From Pyxicephalus adspersus (Eukaryota; Chordata; Amphibia; Anura; Pyxicephalidae), in assembly GCF_032062135.1 (NCBI RefSeq), contig NC_092864.1:14579266-14643265 (forward strand): a stretch of 64,000 nucleotides of DNA, written 5' to 3'. This document shows, piece after piece, positions 44,733-64,000 of the stretch (positions are counted from its first letter, which is position 1; every line of letters starts with the position of its first letter). Under the pieces are notes generated by a model that was not told the origin of the DNA, did no database searches, and saw only the letters and a list, made by a program, of their open reading frames with translations. The position numbers and the translations under genes were made by a program.

Positions 44733-45195
44733 TCTAGATAAGAGAAAAAGTGGAAAGATAGCGGCTCTTTATGGCAGAAAAAAAGTCTAGCATGACATAA
44801 AACCTTTTATTTCAATTACTAAAACATATACTTCTAAGAAACATAATTGGTAAAAGAGGCCATAGCAATATTGAACCATGACTTTTTTAAAATACTCTCA
44901 CTAAAGAGTCCAAGATGTGGGTTAGTACTGTACTTATAGTCTCTCCTGACACGTTTCGCCCTAAACGGGCTTCCTCACACTGATCTAGATAGTCAAGACC
45001 AGATTCCTCCCTTTGTGATGGTTTCACCCATGTGGGTTTAATCTAAAAGTCTATATGCAGTCTGCCATTACTTTGGGGCTGTGATTTGGGCCTTTTGGAG
45101 GGAATGGCGTATGACGGTATAGAGATGATTACTGGATCTCATGATGCCAGTGGTAGACATGTCAGTTTCAGAGGTGCCTTACTGGGGGCCCTGTG

Positions 45196-45525
45196 TTATT
45201 ATTATTACTACTACACTATTTTTATATAGCACCAACATATTACACAGCGCTGTACAAAGTCCATACTCATGTGACTAGTTGTCCCTCAAAGGAGCTCACA
45301 ATCTAATGTCCCTACCATAGTCATATGTCAATAAGTCTAGGGTCAATTTTGGGGTGAAGCCAATTAATGTTTTGGAATGTGGGAGGAAACCAGAGTACCC
45401 TGAGAAATCTCACGCAACATGGGGTAACCTGCAAACTCCATGCAGATGATGTCCTGGCTGAGATTTGAACCTGGGACCTAGCGCTGCAAAGGCCAGAGTG
45501 CTAACCAGTGAGCCAATGTGCATTG
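45196..45525 (-). mobile_element. tRNA-derived SINE with readable A and B boxes
   Basis: In reverse complement it starts tggctcactggttagcactc (A-box-like) and has ggttcaaatct (B-box, from 45461-45471), spaced as in a tRNA. The body (gacattagattgtgagctcc) and tail (gctgtgtaatatgttggtgc) follow, ending in ATA repeats at 45,200. This is the best copy for showing the tRNA origin. Confidence 0.85.
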
Positions 45526-45641
45526 AAATCTGCAGCAATTAAAACAGAGCACACTTTATTTCCGGGCTGGAGAATATCGGGCATCGCCCAGCCTTTCCCT
45601 CCCCAGCCTGACTATTCCAGACTCGTCCTTTTCATTCCTTG

Positions 45642-46453
45642 GGCCTGATTTAATAAAGCCAAGACTGGAGATGATAGACGATCATGGGAGAACCTGGGGG
45701 ATCCAGCAAACCTGGAATGGATTTCTTAAAATCATTTCCTATTATTTGGCAAATGTTTTCAATCTTGGGACCTGATCCATTCCAGGTGTGCTTTATCACC
45801 CAGGTTCTCCCATGATCGTCTATCTTCTCCAGTCTTGGAGAGCTTTAACCCCCCTGGCGGTATACCCGAGTGTGACTCCAGGTGGTATTTACCTACAAAT
45901 AGCGGTAATCATGAGTCACACTCGGGGTAGCTTTTAACTAAAAAAAAAAAACCCCACGTACCTTGTTCCGTTGTCAACCCCTGTTGTCCTGCTGGTCCCC
46001 GCAGGTCCCGGGGACACGTCCTTCCTCCTCGATCTCCAGCTGGCAAATGTAGCGAAGATCCCCGGGGTTTCCCGGTGACGTTGATGCATGCGTCGGTGCC
46101 GGTGGGCGGATTGGCGGGAAATTCAAATAATTTTGTATTGGTTTCAATACAAAATAACTGTATTGAGTCCAATACAAAAAAATATTAATATAATATATAT
46201 ATAAATAATATATATATATTATACATGCTACTGTACACTTATATTACATGTTTAAATATTTTTTTTTAACAGATTTTTGTCTTTTGTTATTTAAAGTTTA
46301 TTATTAAATGTAATGAATTTATTAAATATCGGTGAGTTATGCCTAGGAATTACAGCCTACAATAATAAATACATTTTCATGCAATAAATTGTACCGCTTT
46401 TTGCATGAAAATTTGCACGGAATTAGACCGCTAGGGAGGTTAATATATCAGGC
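45642..46453. mobile_element. palindromic MITE interrupted by a TTAA element
   Basis: The left arm gggcctgatttaataaagcc starts at 45,641 and the right arm gtcttggagagcttt is cut at TTAA (45845-45848). The missing end, tatatcaggct, resumes at 46,444 after a second TTAA. Its inner arms, gggggatccagcaaacctgg and facing complement, are intact. Confidence 0.9.
45845..46443 (-). mobile_element. piggyBac-like MITE with TTAA target duplication
   Basis: Bounded by TTAA at 45845-45848 and 46440-46443. The ends ttaacccccctggcggtata and gaccgctagggaggttaa are inverted repeats. Inside are atttcatgcaaaa-type and gtattggtttcaatacaaaa palindromic blocks. A second copy in the opposite orientation lies at 49,485-50,078. 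Confidence 0.9.
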
Positions 46454-46739
46454 TCAATGGGTTGCAGTCTTTTTAATAATGGAGGCTCGCCATTACACGC
46501 TAATCTCAATGAGGCTGGGTGCTGTGTTATGTTCAGGAATCTATGTACAAATGACAGGGGAAAGGCTCCCCCCCAAAAAAATCAGCAATTGATTAATCAG
46601 ATTTATAACAACCAATTTATTAACAGCGCATAAATAATTGCTATGGCAACCCTTGCCCTGTCCTATAAAATGCCCTGGGTGATAGGAATGACTGTCAAAC
46701 CATGTGACAGGCTCAATGACACCCCGTGACCTTCTCCTC

Positions 46740-47040
46740 TGTCCTTATTGGGTGCAGCAAGATGGCGCGGGATTAAATAAAGTGGGTGTGCCAAAATGGC
46801 GGAGTGACATTCCCTCCGGTGTTATTTAACACCACAGACGTCACGTTGCTTTTGAGGTGATAAAAAAATCCACTTTATTTTATTACTAAACGGTTTCAAA
46901 GCGCAGACAGGCCGCTGTACGAGCGAAGTGTCTTATTCTTATAATCTGCTCTCTATGGTTGCTGGCTGTTCTGTCCCGCCCCCGGAAGTCTCGCTGGTCC
47001 TGTCTTTGCCGCGGTGCAGTGTGGGTAGCCGCTGTCAGCC
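46740..47040 (+). promoter_or_regulatory. NDUFAB1: probable NDUFAB1 promoter
   Basis: A CpG-containing region upstream of the start codon. YY1-like motifs occur at 46759 (aagatggcgcgg) and 46793-46802 (aaaatggcgg), and a CRE-like gacgtcac at 46837-46844. YY1 and CRE sites are common in promoters of nuclear genes for respiratory-chain proteins. No TATA box and no mapped transcription start. Confidence 0.55.
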
Positions 47041-55724
<8,684 letters not shown>

Positions 55725-56914
55725 AGTATATGTATCAAGTCCTTTGTTTATTGTAAGTATAAGCAGAGAATTGAACTCTTATCACATATTGTCTCATTGT
55801 AAAGTGCTTCAAGTGCAGAGAATCATTAACAATCCCTGTCCAAGACTTACATTGCATGTGTCAGTAGGGTTTTGTTTCACTCAGACCTGCTTTTCTTTCC
55901 ATACAAGTCAGTGGGAGTGCAAAAGCAGCTTGACGCACATTGATGTAGCTTAGAAGGAGGTGAAATGAATCTCAGAAGCTCAAGGGCACCTGAGAAGCAT
56001 CTCAAAGTGATGTCAAGTGCTAGCGGAATGTACATGAAACCAAACTGCATTGGCACAAAGACAAACTCAAATCTAGATCAGACTAATACAAACGGCTGAA
56101 AGCCAATCCTGCCCTGTCTCCACTGCCAGAGGATGCCAATAGCTACAGAGGTCAGCAAAGGCTTCAGTTTTACAACTTGGAATAGATAAATATTGTAATA
56201 AGCATAGTCTAGAAATATATTTGCTTTAAGGAAAAGCAATCAGAGGAATTGTGCTGTAATATGTCACTGTGCATAAAGTAAAATCTCTGCATTGACTAAT
56301 CTTTATGTGCATTAGTTGATGTAAAATATTCCCAGAATGGGAATGACATCTCCTGGACATTAACCTGTCTTTGCTGAAATGTGTGCAGCTGTGTTTTCTT
56401 GGTTCAGATGTGGTTTGATGCAATTTATTACATAAGATGTGCTGTTCATGTTCATGTGCCATTAGTACAAAGGCCGTTCTTGTCTCATTAGAAGGAACAC
56501 TTAAATCAGAATCTCTATACATTGTAATAAATCCATTAATGGAGACTTTCTCCAGCGACCGTATTTTATGTTGTGGGACCACAAATGATTCATTATATAT
56601 TATACAGAAGAGCAGGAGGGATATGAAAGTTCTCTGTTATAAATAGATTGATCTGTCTAGTTTTAATTGGATAATGATGGAACTGCTTGCATTTTACCAT
56701 TTGTCTTTTTGATAGTCCTATGATTAAATACATTTTCATAAAGCCATCATAACCTCCCTTCTGTTCCTGTATTGTTTGTTCTAAATCTGTTTGAGGTTGG
56801 TGCACCGTAGTGAGCTTGAATTAAGTTACAAGAAAGGAGAATTGGCGGTGGTTTTTATTGGAAAGATCTGTTTACCGTGGGTTTCTCTGTTCTGATTGTT
56901 CTCTCTCTCCGCAG

Positions 56915-57048
56915 GTAGTTGTGCTGGGCGTCTTTTTAGCGCACCTGCATGTTGTGCCACCGCGGCTGCCGTCACCACTTCTTCCAGGATCCTGTATTTA
57001 AACTGTTTGAATGTGTTGGCCTTTAATAAATGTAAAACAACATTCTTC
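56915..57048 (+). other. NDUFAB1: NDUFAB1 3' UTR exon with polyadenylation signal
   Basis: A strong acceptor (ctctctctccgcag) precedes 56,915. The following 130 bases contain no matching coding frame and end with AATAAA at 57025-57030. The placement after a stop-containing exon and the good signals support a terminal non-coding exon. Cleavage is expected near 57,045. Confidence 0.65.
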
Positions 57049-57049
57049 A

Positions 57050-60000
57050 GTCTGAGGTGTCTTTTTTTATTTTCCTCATTTTCTTTAAATCTTTAATCAC
57101 ATATTTTCCTTGGTAGGCCTTAGCACCTGAAATATGAAAGAAATTGCTGAAATGTTTAGGTACATGCTTTTGGGCTGCCACATCTTTAGTTGGTGGCAAG
57201 GTGGACCCTAATCCATAACTCCATTTTAAGAATGGAGTGAGGGCAGCTCTCTGCAAGCCAGTAAGACCAAAATGGGTTTATGTAGTACAGGTACATAAAA
57301 GGGTCAAGGGTATTTATCAATTATGGTCAATGAGCCACAATACCTGAATATGGTAACATCACCCATGCATTCACCGTTCTCCCCTCATCGGGGGCTTTTG
57401 GTGGCTAAATGTGCTGGACCAAGGAACGTACCCAAAAGTTTCAAAAGTTCTGTGTCTATGTGATTTATGTTGGTATTTATTCATTATATATTATTATTAT
57501 ATAAGAGGAGCTCCTTCACCTGTGTAAGAAATAGTTATTGTGTACATAATGCACCAGCATGTAATAAAACATTGGAGGGCAACAAACTGCACCTGCTTTC
57601 CCAAACATGGCTGTCATATATGTGCATCATTATTTTTATTTCCTGCACATGTTGACCAATAAAGCACATTGGACTAGTGGGTAAAACCTGACACTTTTAA
57701 AAATTTGTGGCATCGATTGGGGCCGTGCACAAAGAAAGCTCATATAAGGACATAGTTTGGTGTGGAGAAACCCGATCAGCAAGGCATGTCTTCCCATTCA
57801 GTATCAGTACCTGACCTTGCAAAAACTTAGTGGAAAGGGTACAAATTCCCAAAAACATACTCCAGCCTTCCCACAAGAATGCCACAAATAAGAATTCCAT
57901 AAAATTGTCCTTAGTTTAAAGGAGGATCTATCCAATTGTGTGACCTGCATGGCCTACCTAGATGCCTTGTCCTCTCCTGTTTTGGTTCCGCCTGTAAATG
58001 GCTGTGATTACCTATGGACAGTCTTTAATAAGGCATGTTGGTTATATGTGTAGCATAGACAGTCGTTTCCTTAGAACCTGTATGTGTGTCAGGAAAGGGA
58101 CGGTAACTAATTAAAAGTTTGGCTTGCCTTATGGGAAATGATTAAACACTGTCCACCCTTACCTTGTTTCCTTTCTGAATGTAAACAGTTTTGCATAGGG
58201 TTGATGGTGAATACCAGATGGTTTTTTTAGAGATTCTACAGCAATCCAGTGGAACGACTTATAATGAAACCTGGGAGCTGCCATTGCTGCGCACAGTCTG
58301 GAAATTCTTGGCTGTTAAACTGGCTGTACATTAGATGATTTGTTAGAATAGATCAGACTTTCTCAAACTTTGTAACAACGGGGGCTTTCATGTCTTATGG
58401 AACTCTTTTATAACAATATTAATTTGCATTACATTAGCAAGGTGGTCAGTGGGAAGAATGCCACCCTTACAAATAGCTAAACAGATCACTGATGACAGTG
58501 TTACCTGGCCTGAGGCACAAATTGCTCAAGGAACCCCTGGTTAAGAATCCCTGGGTTAGACATTGGATAAAAAACATGTTATCGATCATGACATGACTAA
58601 TATATTATTGGGTGTGCTGTTGTTTGATTGAGGAAGCACCTGATCTCCACCACCCACTTTATTTCTAATGTCCAGTGGCGAGCGTTCCAATTCACCAGTG
58701 TATGGCCAGCTTAAAGTGGACCCTGACACCCATTTATTTTATGGCTGCAGCCAGTATGCAGACCAGGAAAGTTAGAGAACTCAGCTGCAGCTCCTGCTTC
58801 AGTGATTGCTGTATGTACTATTCCCCATGATCACACAGTTTTGTATCCTCTAGCAGAGAAGTCTTCTGAAATCCTAACATGAGTAAACTCAGACGTCTGA
58901 CAACTCTGCTTGGGATTTCAGTGTGGCACGGGCACTGTTGTCAGCTCATCCAGGACGTTTTCTTTCCTGGATTTCTTCCAGGATTGACATGTATTGTGTA
59001 AGCACAAAGACAATAAATGGGGGGATGATGCATCTGTTGCAGAGATGTACTGGATATGTTTTTTTTTTTGCCCAGACCTACCCTGTAATTCGTAAATCTG
59101 TATTCCCATATCGGATGTGTGTACCTATTGCTTGATTCACACTTTCTTTTTTCTTGATTCACTGCCAGCTTCGGTAATATAAAACTATCTGACACCTCTG
59201 GTGGTTGTTACTAGTCCTGAAGGTGTTACACACACGCTTCCTGATCTGTGCCAGTCTCTGACTTGTTAATGTGCGAGTCACACCATGCAGTGAGAAGTCT
59301 CTGCTAGTAACACCCTCATTGTTAGCAGCTGTTTGTACCACACCACCGGCTCAGGGCCCAGAGCCATCAGATCAAATGACATTTAGAATGCAGTCTTCTC
59401 CAAACAATATATTTACTTTTTATGGGCACACAGCATTTGTTAGGGTTGGGCTGTGGTTCATATGAATGCACTGGGTGCTTTTTGTAAATTTCCAGACTAA
59501 ACCTGACATTTGAATATATTTTGCCTTCCCTGGTTCCTACTTTACATGTTGATGAGATTAATAATTCAAACATGTCTGCTTTCATTACATACCTAAAATA
59601 CTTTGCAATATCATCACTGGGTTTCTGTGCTTCTTTTTTCAATGCAGGTAGAACATGGCTAGTTGGGGGATGCTGAAAGCGGTGGGTCAAAAACAATCAG
59701 AGGAACAGCCTTAACAATGCTGGATGACCATCAGACAGGAAAACAGGTGGGTACTTGCTGCAGCTTTTAATGCAAATTGTGAGATGCTCACAGTGTGCAG
59801 GTAAATCAGAGTATGCCATTTAATTCATAAAGTCAATAAACTGAACAATGAGCTGACAAATGTAAAGGAATGCGGCCATCTATGGACAGGCACGCTGCAT
59901 TGGATTATGGATATTTCTTTGCAGCGTGTTAATGCACCTGTATATGTTTTCATGCATTAACAATTGCAATAGATACAGAAGCCCATTGATAATATATGGA

Positions 60001-61940
60001 TGGGCTGTTAACACGCTCCAATGTAAGGGAAAAAAAAAAAATCACAACTCCTTTTATTTTTTTTTTTTTTTTGCACTGGAACACCATGATGCCTGCCATG
60101 TCATTAATCTTTATGGCAGCCCAACACGCCAAGGCATTACACCTGCGTTGTAGCATGCAGCTGCAACTTGGCAACATGTTTAGGTTATGGTTTTGTTACG
60201 CTTCAACACATGCTGAATAGTAAAAATGTATGCCAGGGAACACAGGCTTGTGTACCAGAATGTATAAATCCCCGTGTATATTGTTTTGTAGCATTTTGGT
60301 TCTATTTATATATCTTCTAAACATTAAAAATAGGTCTAATGTTTTATTACAATATTCAAGTCTGATTTCCTCCCGCATTGTCAGGGTAGTCTATATGCAA
60401 TGACAGCTATTATGTGTTCAGGAACGTGTATAGGCCCTTAAACCAGGCAGTCCTTTTGCAGTGCTTATTTTGTACAAAGCAATGACCATTTCAGGTTAGG
60501 AGGGAGAAGCGCGGTGCCATTGTTGGGAGAAGAGACTGTTAGTGGATGTTTTGTTGTACGCTGTGCACAGCCAGCATTAATGTCTCATTGTACATAGTCC
60601 AAAGCTCTTTGTATTGTCCCAGTGACACCGGCCCCAAACACAGATAAACAAAGCCCGCTCGCCCCACACTGATCAAATGCGGCTTCATATCCACCAATCA
60701 TAATTATGTAAAAAGAAGCCTGAGCAATGAAGATTCAATCTGATTGGGTACTGCAGGGTATAGAACAGTTCATAGTACACAAACATGATGAGATCTGATT
60801 ATTTATCACTGTAAAAATGTAATCGGTCAGGAAACACAGTTTTAGTTTTTGTAGCTGGAAGCGCAAGAGCAGAGGGGTCCCATTAACACATATGCAATGT
60901 GGCAAAGTACGTTTTGCCACCCAAGGATGGTTTTAGACCCCAAGAGGTCCTTTGTAGAGGTTAAAAACAGAATTTTAGCTTTCTGAACCCCTGCCATTCT
61001 ATTAAATGGGACCCTGTGAATAGTGGGGCCCCAGGCAATTACCCTGATCCCCATGTAAAAATAAATCAATTATCCATATAGAGAACTTGCTGCAAAGTTA
61101 CTGAGGAATAAATTATAGATGTCGTTTCTGGGAATATCTGAATCCCCAAGGGGATCAGAAAGGAAGTTTTACCCTAATTGGAGTATATTGTTTATAATGA
61201 ACGTTGTCACCTTCCTCTGGGTTTGCAATAGGTTTACACCTCTATAAATGCAGATTTTTTTATTTGTCAATTAAACTCAAGGCTTTATGTCTTTTTATGA
61301 ATTTATGTATTATGTATAAAAAAAACTGGTTATATTTAATCCCAGAAGACAATATGCCCTTGGCCAAGCTGAGGCCTAGCATTAATACCTGAGGCCTAGA
61401 ACCTCTGGTTGCTATGACAACACATTTGCCATTCCTTTACATCTTCATTTTTACAAATTTTCTTCATATTTTTTACTTGGCAGCTCCCGGTTTGTGTTTT
61501 ATATTTCACAACGGTAGCACACAACCACTTTGTGGCCTTCAAGCCCTCCGCAAAGCTATTTTGAGACAAATTCAGCTGTTTATGACACATTTTTTTCTTT
61601 TTTTTTTTTTTTTTTTGAAAAGCCTATTAGACTTTATTGGGCATTGAAAGGCTTGCTCTGCTCTCCAGGTATGTCTCTATGGAAAGGCTCCTTGCTCTCC
61701 TTTTAATCAGTTTCTTAGTTCTCTGGTAGTAGTTGTTGCCATGGCAACCCCAGCTTGCTGGCTGGATCTGAGTGACAGCGGCCATTATATATTCCCAGTG
61801 TGCAATTTTGTTGTATTAAATATCATCGCCGCAGCTCCCAAATTTAATATGGGTCATGCTGCTTGTGGTGACAGATGGTCCGCGTACCGTTTCAATGCAA
61901 AATGTCAAGGGTGTCGCTGCGTTCACCTACTAATGACACA
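57050..61940. other. intergenic DNA after NDUFAB1, no gene seen
   Basis: Read on both strands, it shows no exon matching a known family. It has one MITE (58,348-58,556) and poly(T)/poly(A) runs near 60,030-60,072 and 61,590-61,620. A run of 59,647-59,749 bounded by gcag and gtgggt could pass as an exon but has no similarity I recognise. Confidence 0.5.
58348..58556 (+). mobile_element. MITE of the 'gtggtcagtgggaag' family
   Basis: Shares gcaaggtggtcagtgggaag, aatgccacccttacaaatag, cacaaattgctcaaggaacc and cctggttaagaatccctggg with copies at 10.0, 22.4 and 44.4 kb. Confidence 0.7.
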
Positions 61941-62360
61941 CCTACGTGGATTACCTCCAGCGGATGGAGCTATATTTAGAGGGCGAGGGCAGCGGGCACT
62001 ACCGCAAACCCATTCCTTCCATCGCAGAAATGGGAACTATGGGCTTGGCACAAATTAACCCTTCATGGACAGATGTTATAATTCGGGCACATTTTAATGC
62101 TGTGAGCCTTTCCTCTGTGGAAGCGGTTTGAGTGGAAGAAAGCCCTCGGACGCTGCACGAAACGCTCCAAAAACCAGTGCAAAAAGGAACTGCAACTGGT
62201 CCGATTCATTTCACTGGTAGCCACTGGTGAACCGTATTTGAAAATGCGGGTCACTGACCTAGGACAGGCATTCAGACTTGAAAGTCCCATGTTCCAATCA
62301 GAAAACCTTTCCTGGGCCAGTGATTTCAAAAATATTGGAGCCACTCGATCAATCTGACAG
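61940..62360 (+). pseudogene. unidentified coding-like remnant, frameshifted
   Basis: Over this stretch, protein-like sequence runs through more than one plus frame: YLQRMELYLEGEGSGHYRKP in one, then EWKKALGRCTKRSKNQCKKE and LQLVRFISLVATGEPYLKMR in another, with stops between. No intron-like gap is needed. I do not recognise the family. It could be a processed pseudogene or part of a transposon. A minus-strand open frame of 103 codons over 62,063-62,374 is the other possibility. Confidence 0.3.
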
Positions 62361-63197
62361 CCGTGGTCAGCCATGGCGATGTACTTCCCAGATACAAATT
62401 TTTGATAAAAATGCGTTCAATGAAACAGGAAAAGTGCTGCCATTTAGGGCCCTTTAAGACCCGTAGTGTCAAACCGCATGGCTGGTAGCTACCTGTGTGG
62501 CTTGGGACGGCAAACAGCACCGGGGACAGCAAGACCATTCACCTAAATAGGAGAGGTTTGGACCTCTGTTGAGCCTACAACGCTGCAGCCATCATGGCCC
62601 TAACTGTCTCTTTTTTAGATGCATTCCTGCTGACCCAAAAATAATTTTATGCCCAGATGGTGAACGGAATTTAAAGCTCATTTCCTGATAGTGGGGTTAT
62701 TAAAAAATCTGGGTCCAATTCCACTTAAAATAAAAAATAAAAACAGTTGTCACTGTATTACTTATTCTATACTGGGTGACACCCAGCCTCATTCAGCCCA
62801 CACCCCTGGAACCATGGGTGTCAAGGGGACCTCCCCCTTGGAATGAGTCATCAAAAAACTCTGCAATCATTGGATGCTGCAGGGAACATTAGCACCACCA
62901 TTCTGTGCTGCTGTCCAGTCCGAAAACTATCACCAGAACAGGAAGTGAGGGCAAATCTCCCCAGCTGGGCCACAGATGGCAACAACAACCTACAGAGCCT
63001 CTAAACCTCACCCGCTCTATCCTAAACTGTACAAAATCTTTTATTGAATTTTATAAAGAAAATATATCTTAACCAAAATTTTTGGAGCATAGTGAAAGGT
63101 GAAACCCCACTTTTTTTTACGTCTGATCCCATTGCAGAGATTTCCTGCACTGGACACAGAACAGGAAGTGCCCAGAAATCTCTTCAAAGCTATAGAT

Positions 63198-63508
63198 CAG
63201 GGGTGTCGAACTCCAATACACAGTTGGCCAAAATGAAAAATTTGGACAAAGTCACGGGTCATTCTTGATAGTTTTTGAAAAAAATATCTACAACTGAGGA
63301 CAGTCGCTAATGAATGTTAACAGAGGACGGGGCGCTTGTGGGTCCTGATTGACGTGCCAGCAGAGCATTCTGAGATTTGTAGTATTAGCGGTGCATGCAT
63401 TGTCTACCAACAAGCCAGCTGCAGTAGACATTTGGTATTTTCTCGTGGGCCAAAAATAATTACAGTGCAGGCCAAATTTAGCCCGGGGGCCTGAGTTTGA
63501 CACCCCTG
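63198..63508. mobile_element. hAT-type MITE with perfect 8-bp TSD CTATAGAT
   Basis: CTATAGAT stands at 63190-63197 and 63509-63516. The ends caggggtgtcgaactccaat and cctgagtttgacacccctg are inverted repeats. The 311-bp element is non-coding and related to the 54.8-kb copy. Confidence 0.93.
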
Positions 63509-64000
63509 CTATAGATCATATCTGTTAGCTGTTCTTCATTGCTGTCTTTATATCATGGCTGCCATACTATGTCCTGGCTTGAGTACGCCCCCCTTCTCTA
63601 TGGCTAGAAATCCAAGAAGCTGTCACCATAACATAAGGAAATCTCGGAGACCCTCGATCTATTGATAACTAAAATAACTTTCTTAGTGTACAGCGCCAAT
63701 ATATTGGCTTTATAAATAAAGTTTAATAATAATTTATTTATTGATCAGGCTTAGGCGACAACGCAGGCGTGCATTTGAATAGCAAGCAGGGAGCGTTGTC
63801 ATCTTAACCAGAACCTCTGGCATCATTTTAACAAAATCTGCATCTAAAAAAAAATGTTTGAAAAATGCCAATAGGAGGAGTGACATGTAAAGTGAAGCAG
63901 ACATTGCATGGATTTATTTATGGCATCCATAAGGTTTGCATTAGATGAGTGGAGCTGCTGGGGGTGGTGTGGCCCCCAGATGCAGCAGTAGGGGGTGGTG

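Noticed and set aside
59647..59749. Possible internal exon bounded by gcag and gtgggt
   Set aside because: About 100 bases with no recognised protein similarity and no partner exons nearby; borders alone are weak evidence.
57050..64000. Search for UBFD1 or EARS2, which lie beyond NDUFAB1 in human
   Set aside because: No ubiquitin-like or tRNA-synthetase exon was recognised on either strand, so the conserved neighbourhood could not be extended in this window.

Overview
The window is vertebrate nuclear DNA. Its transposon load points to an anuran amphibian: tRNA-derived SINEs, CR1/Rex1-like LINE tails, and many hAT-, piggyBac- and Tc1/mariner-type elements. The species cannot be fixed from the sequence alone. 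It holds three protein-coding genes, all recognised by joining exons by eye to known vertebrate proteins: DCTN5 (minus strand, 6.05-26.39 kb), PALB2 (plus, 27.68-40.57 kb) and NDUFAB1 (plus, 47.04-57.05 kb). Human chromosome 16p12 carries the same three genes with DCTN5 and PALB2 divergent and NDUFAB1 beyond PALB2, so this is a conserved linkage group.

Layout. 0-5.7 kb is gene-free and starts inside a dead mariner transposase. 5.75-26.39 kb is DCTN5: six coding exons that rebuild a 182-residue protein, the same length as the human one, with large repeat-filled introns. 26.39-26.6 kb is a compact GC-rich promoter with CACGTG, CRE-like, ETS-like and GC-box motifs, probably shared head to head with PALB2. 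27.68-40.57 kb is PALB2: 13 coding exons with consistent phases, coding for about 1,310 residues, with the BRCA1-binding coiled coil, the chromatin-association motif and the C-terminal WD40 propeller. 40.6-46.7 kb is intergenic and packed with nested transposons, including a dead Tc1 copy. 47.04-55.72 kb is NDUFAB1, four coding exons plus a 3' UTR exon at 56.9 kb. Its second exon carries an in-frame TAG where the mitochondrial acyl carrier protein has a conserved tyrosine. 57.1-64 kb has no recognised gene, only repeats and one coding-like remnant.

The genes are neighbours rather than a pathway. DCTN5 is a dynactin pointed-end subunit (dynein cargo transport), PALB2 links BRCA1 to BRCA2/RAD51 in homologous recombination, and NDUFAB1 is the mitochondrial acyl carrier protein and complex I subunit. 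Most of the remaining sequence is mobile-element debris. Several nested insertions have legible target-site duplications. I found no sign of a new biological system. The points most worth checking are the NDUFAB1 stop codon, the 522-bp tandem duplication in DCTN5 intron 1, the tail shared by the SINE and LINE families, and the unidentified coding-like remnant near 62 kb.
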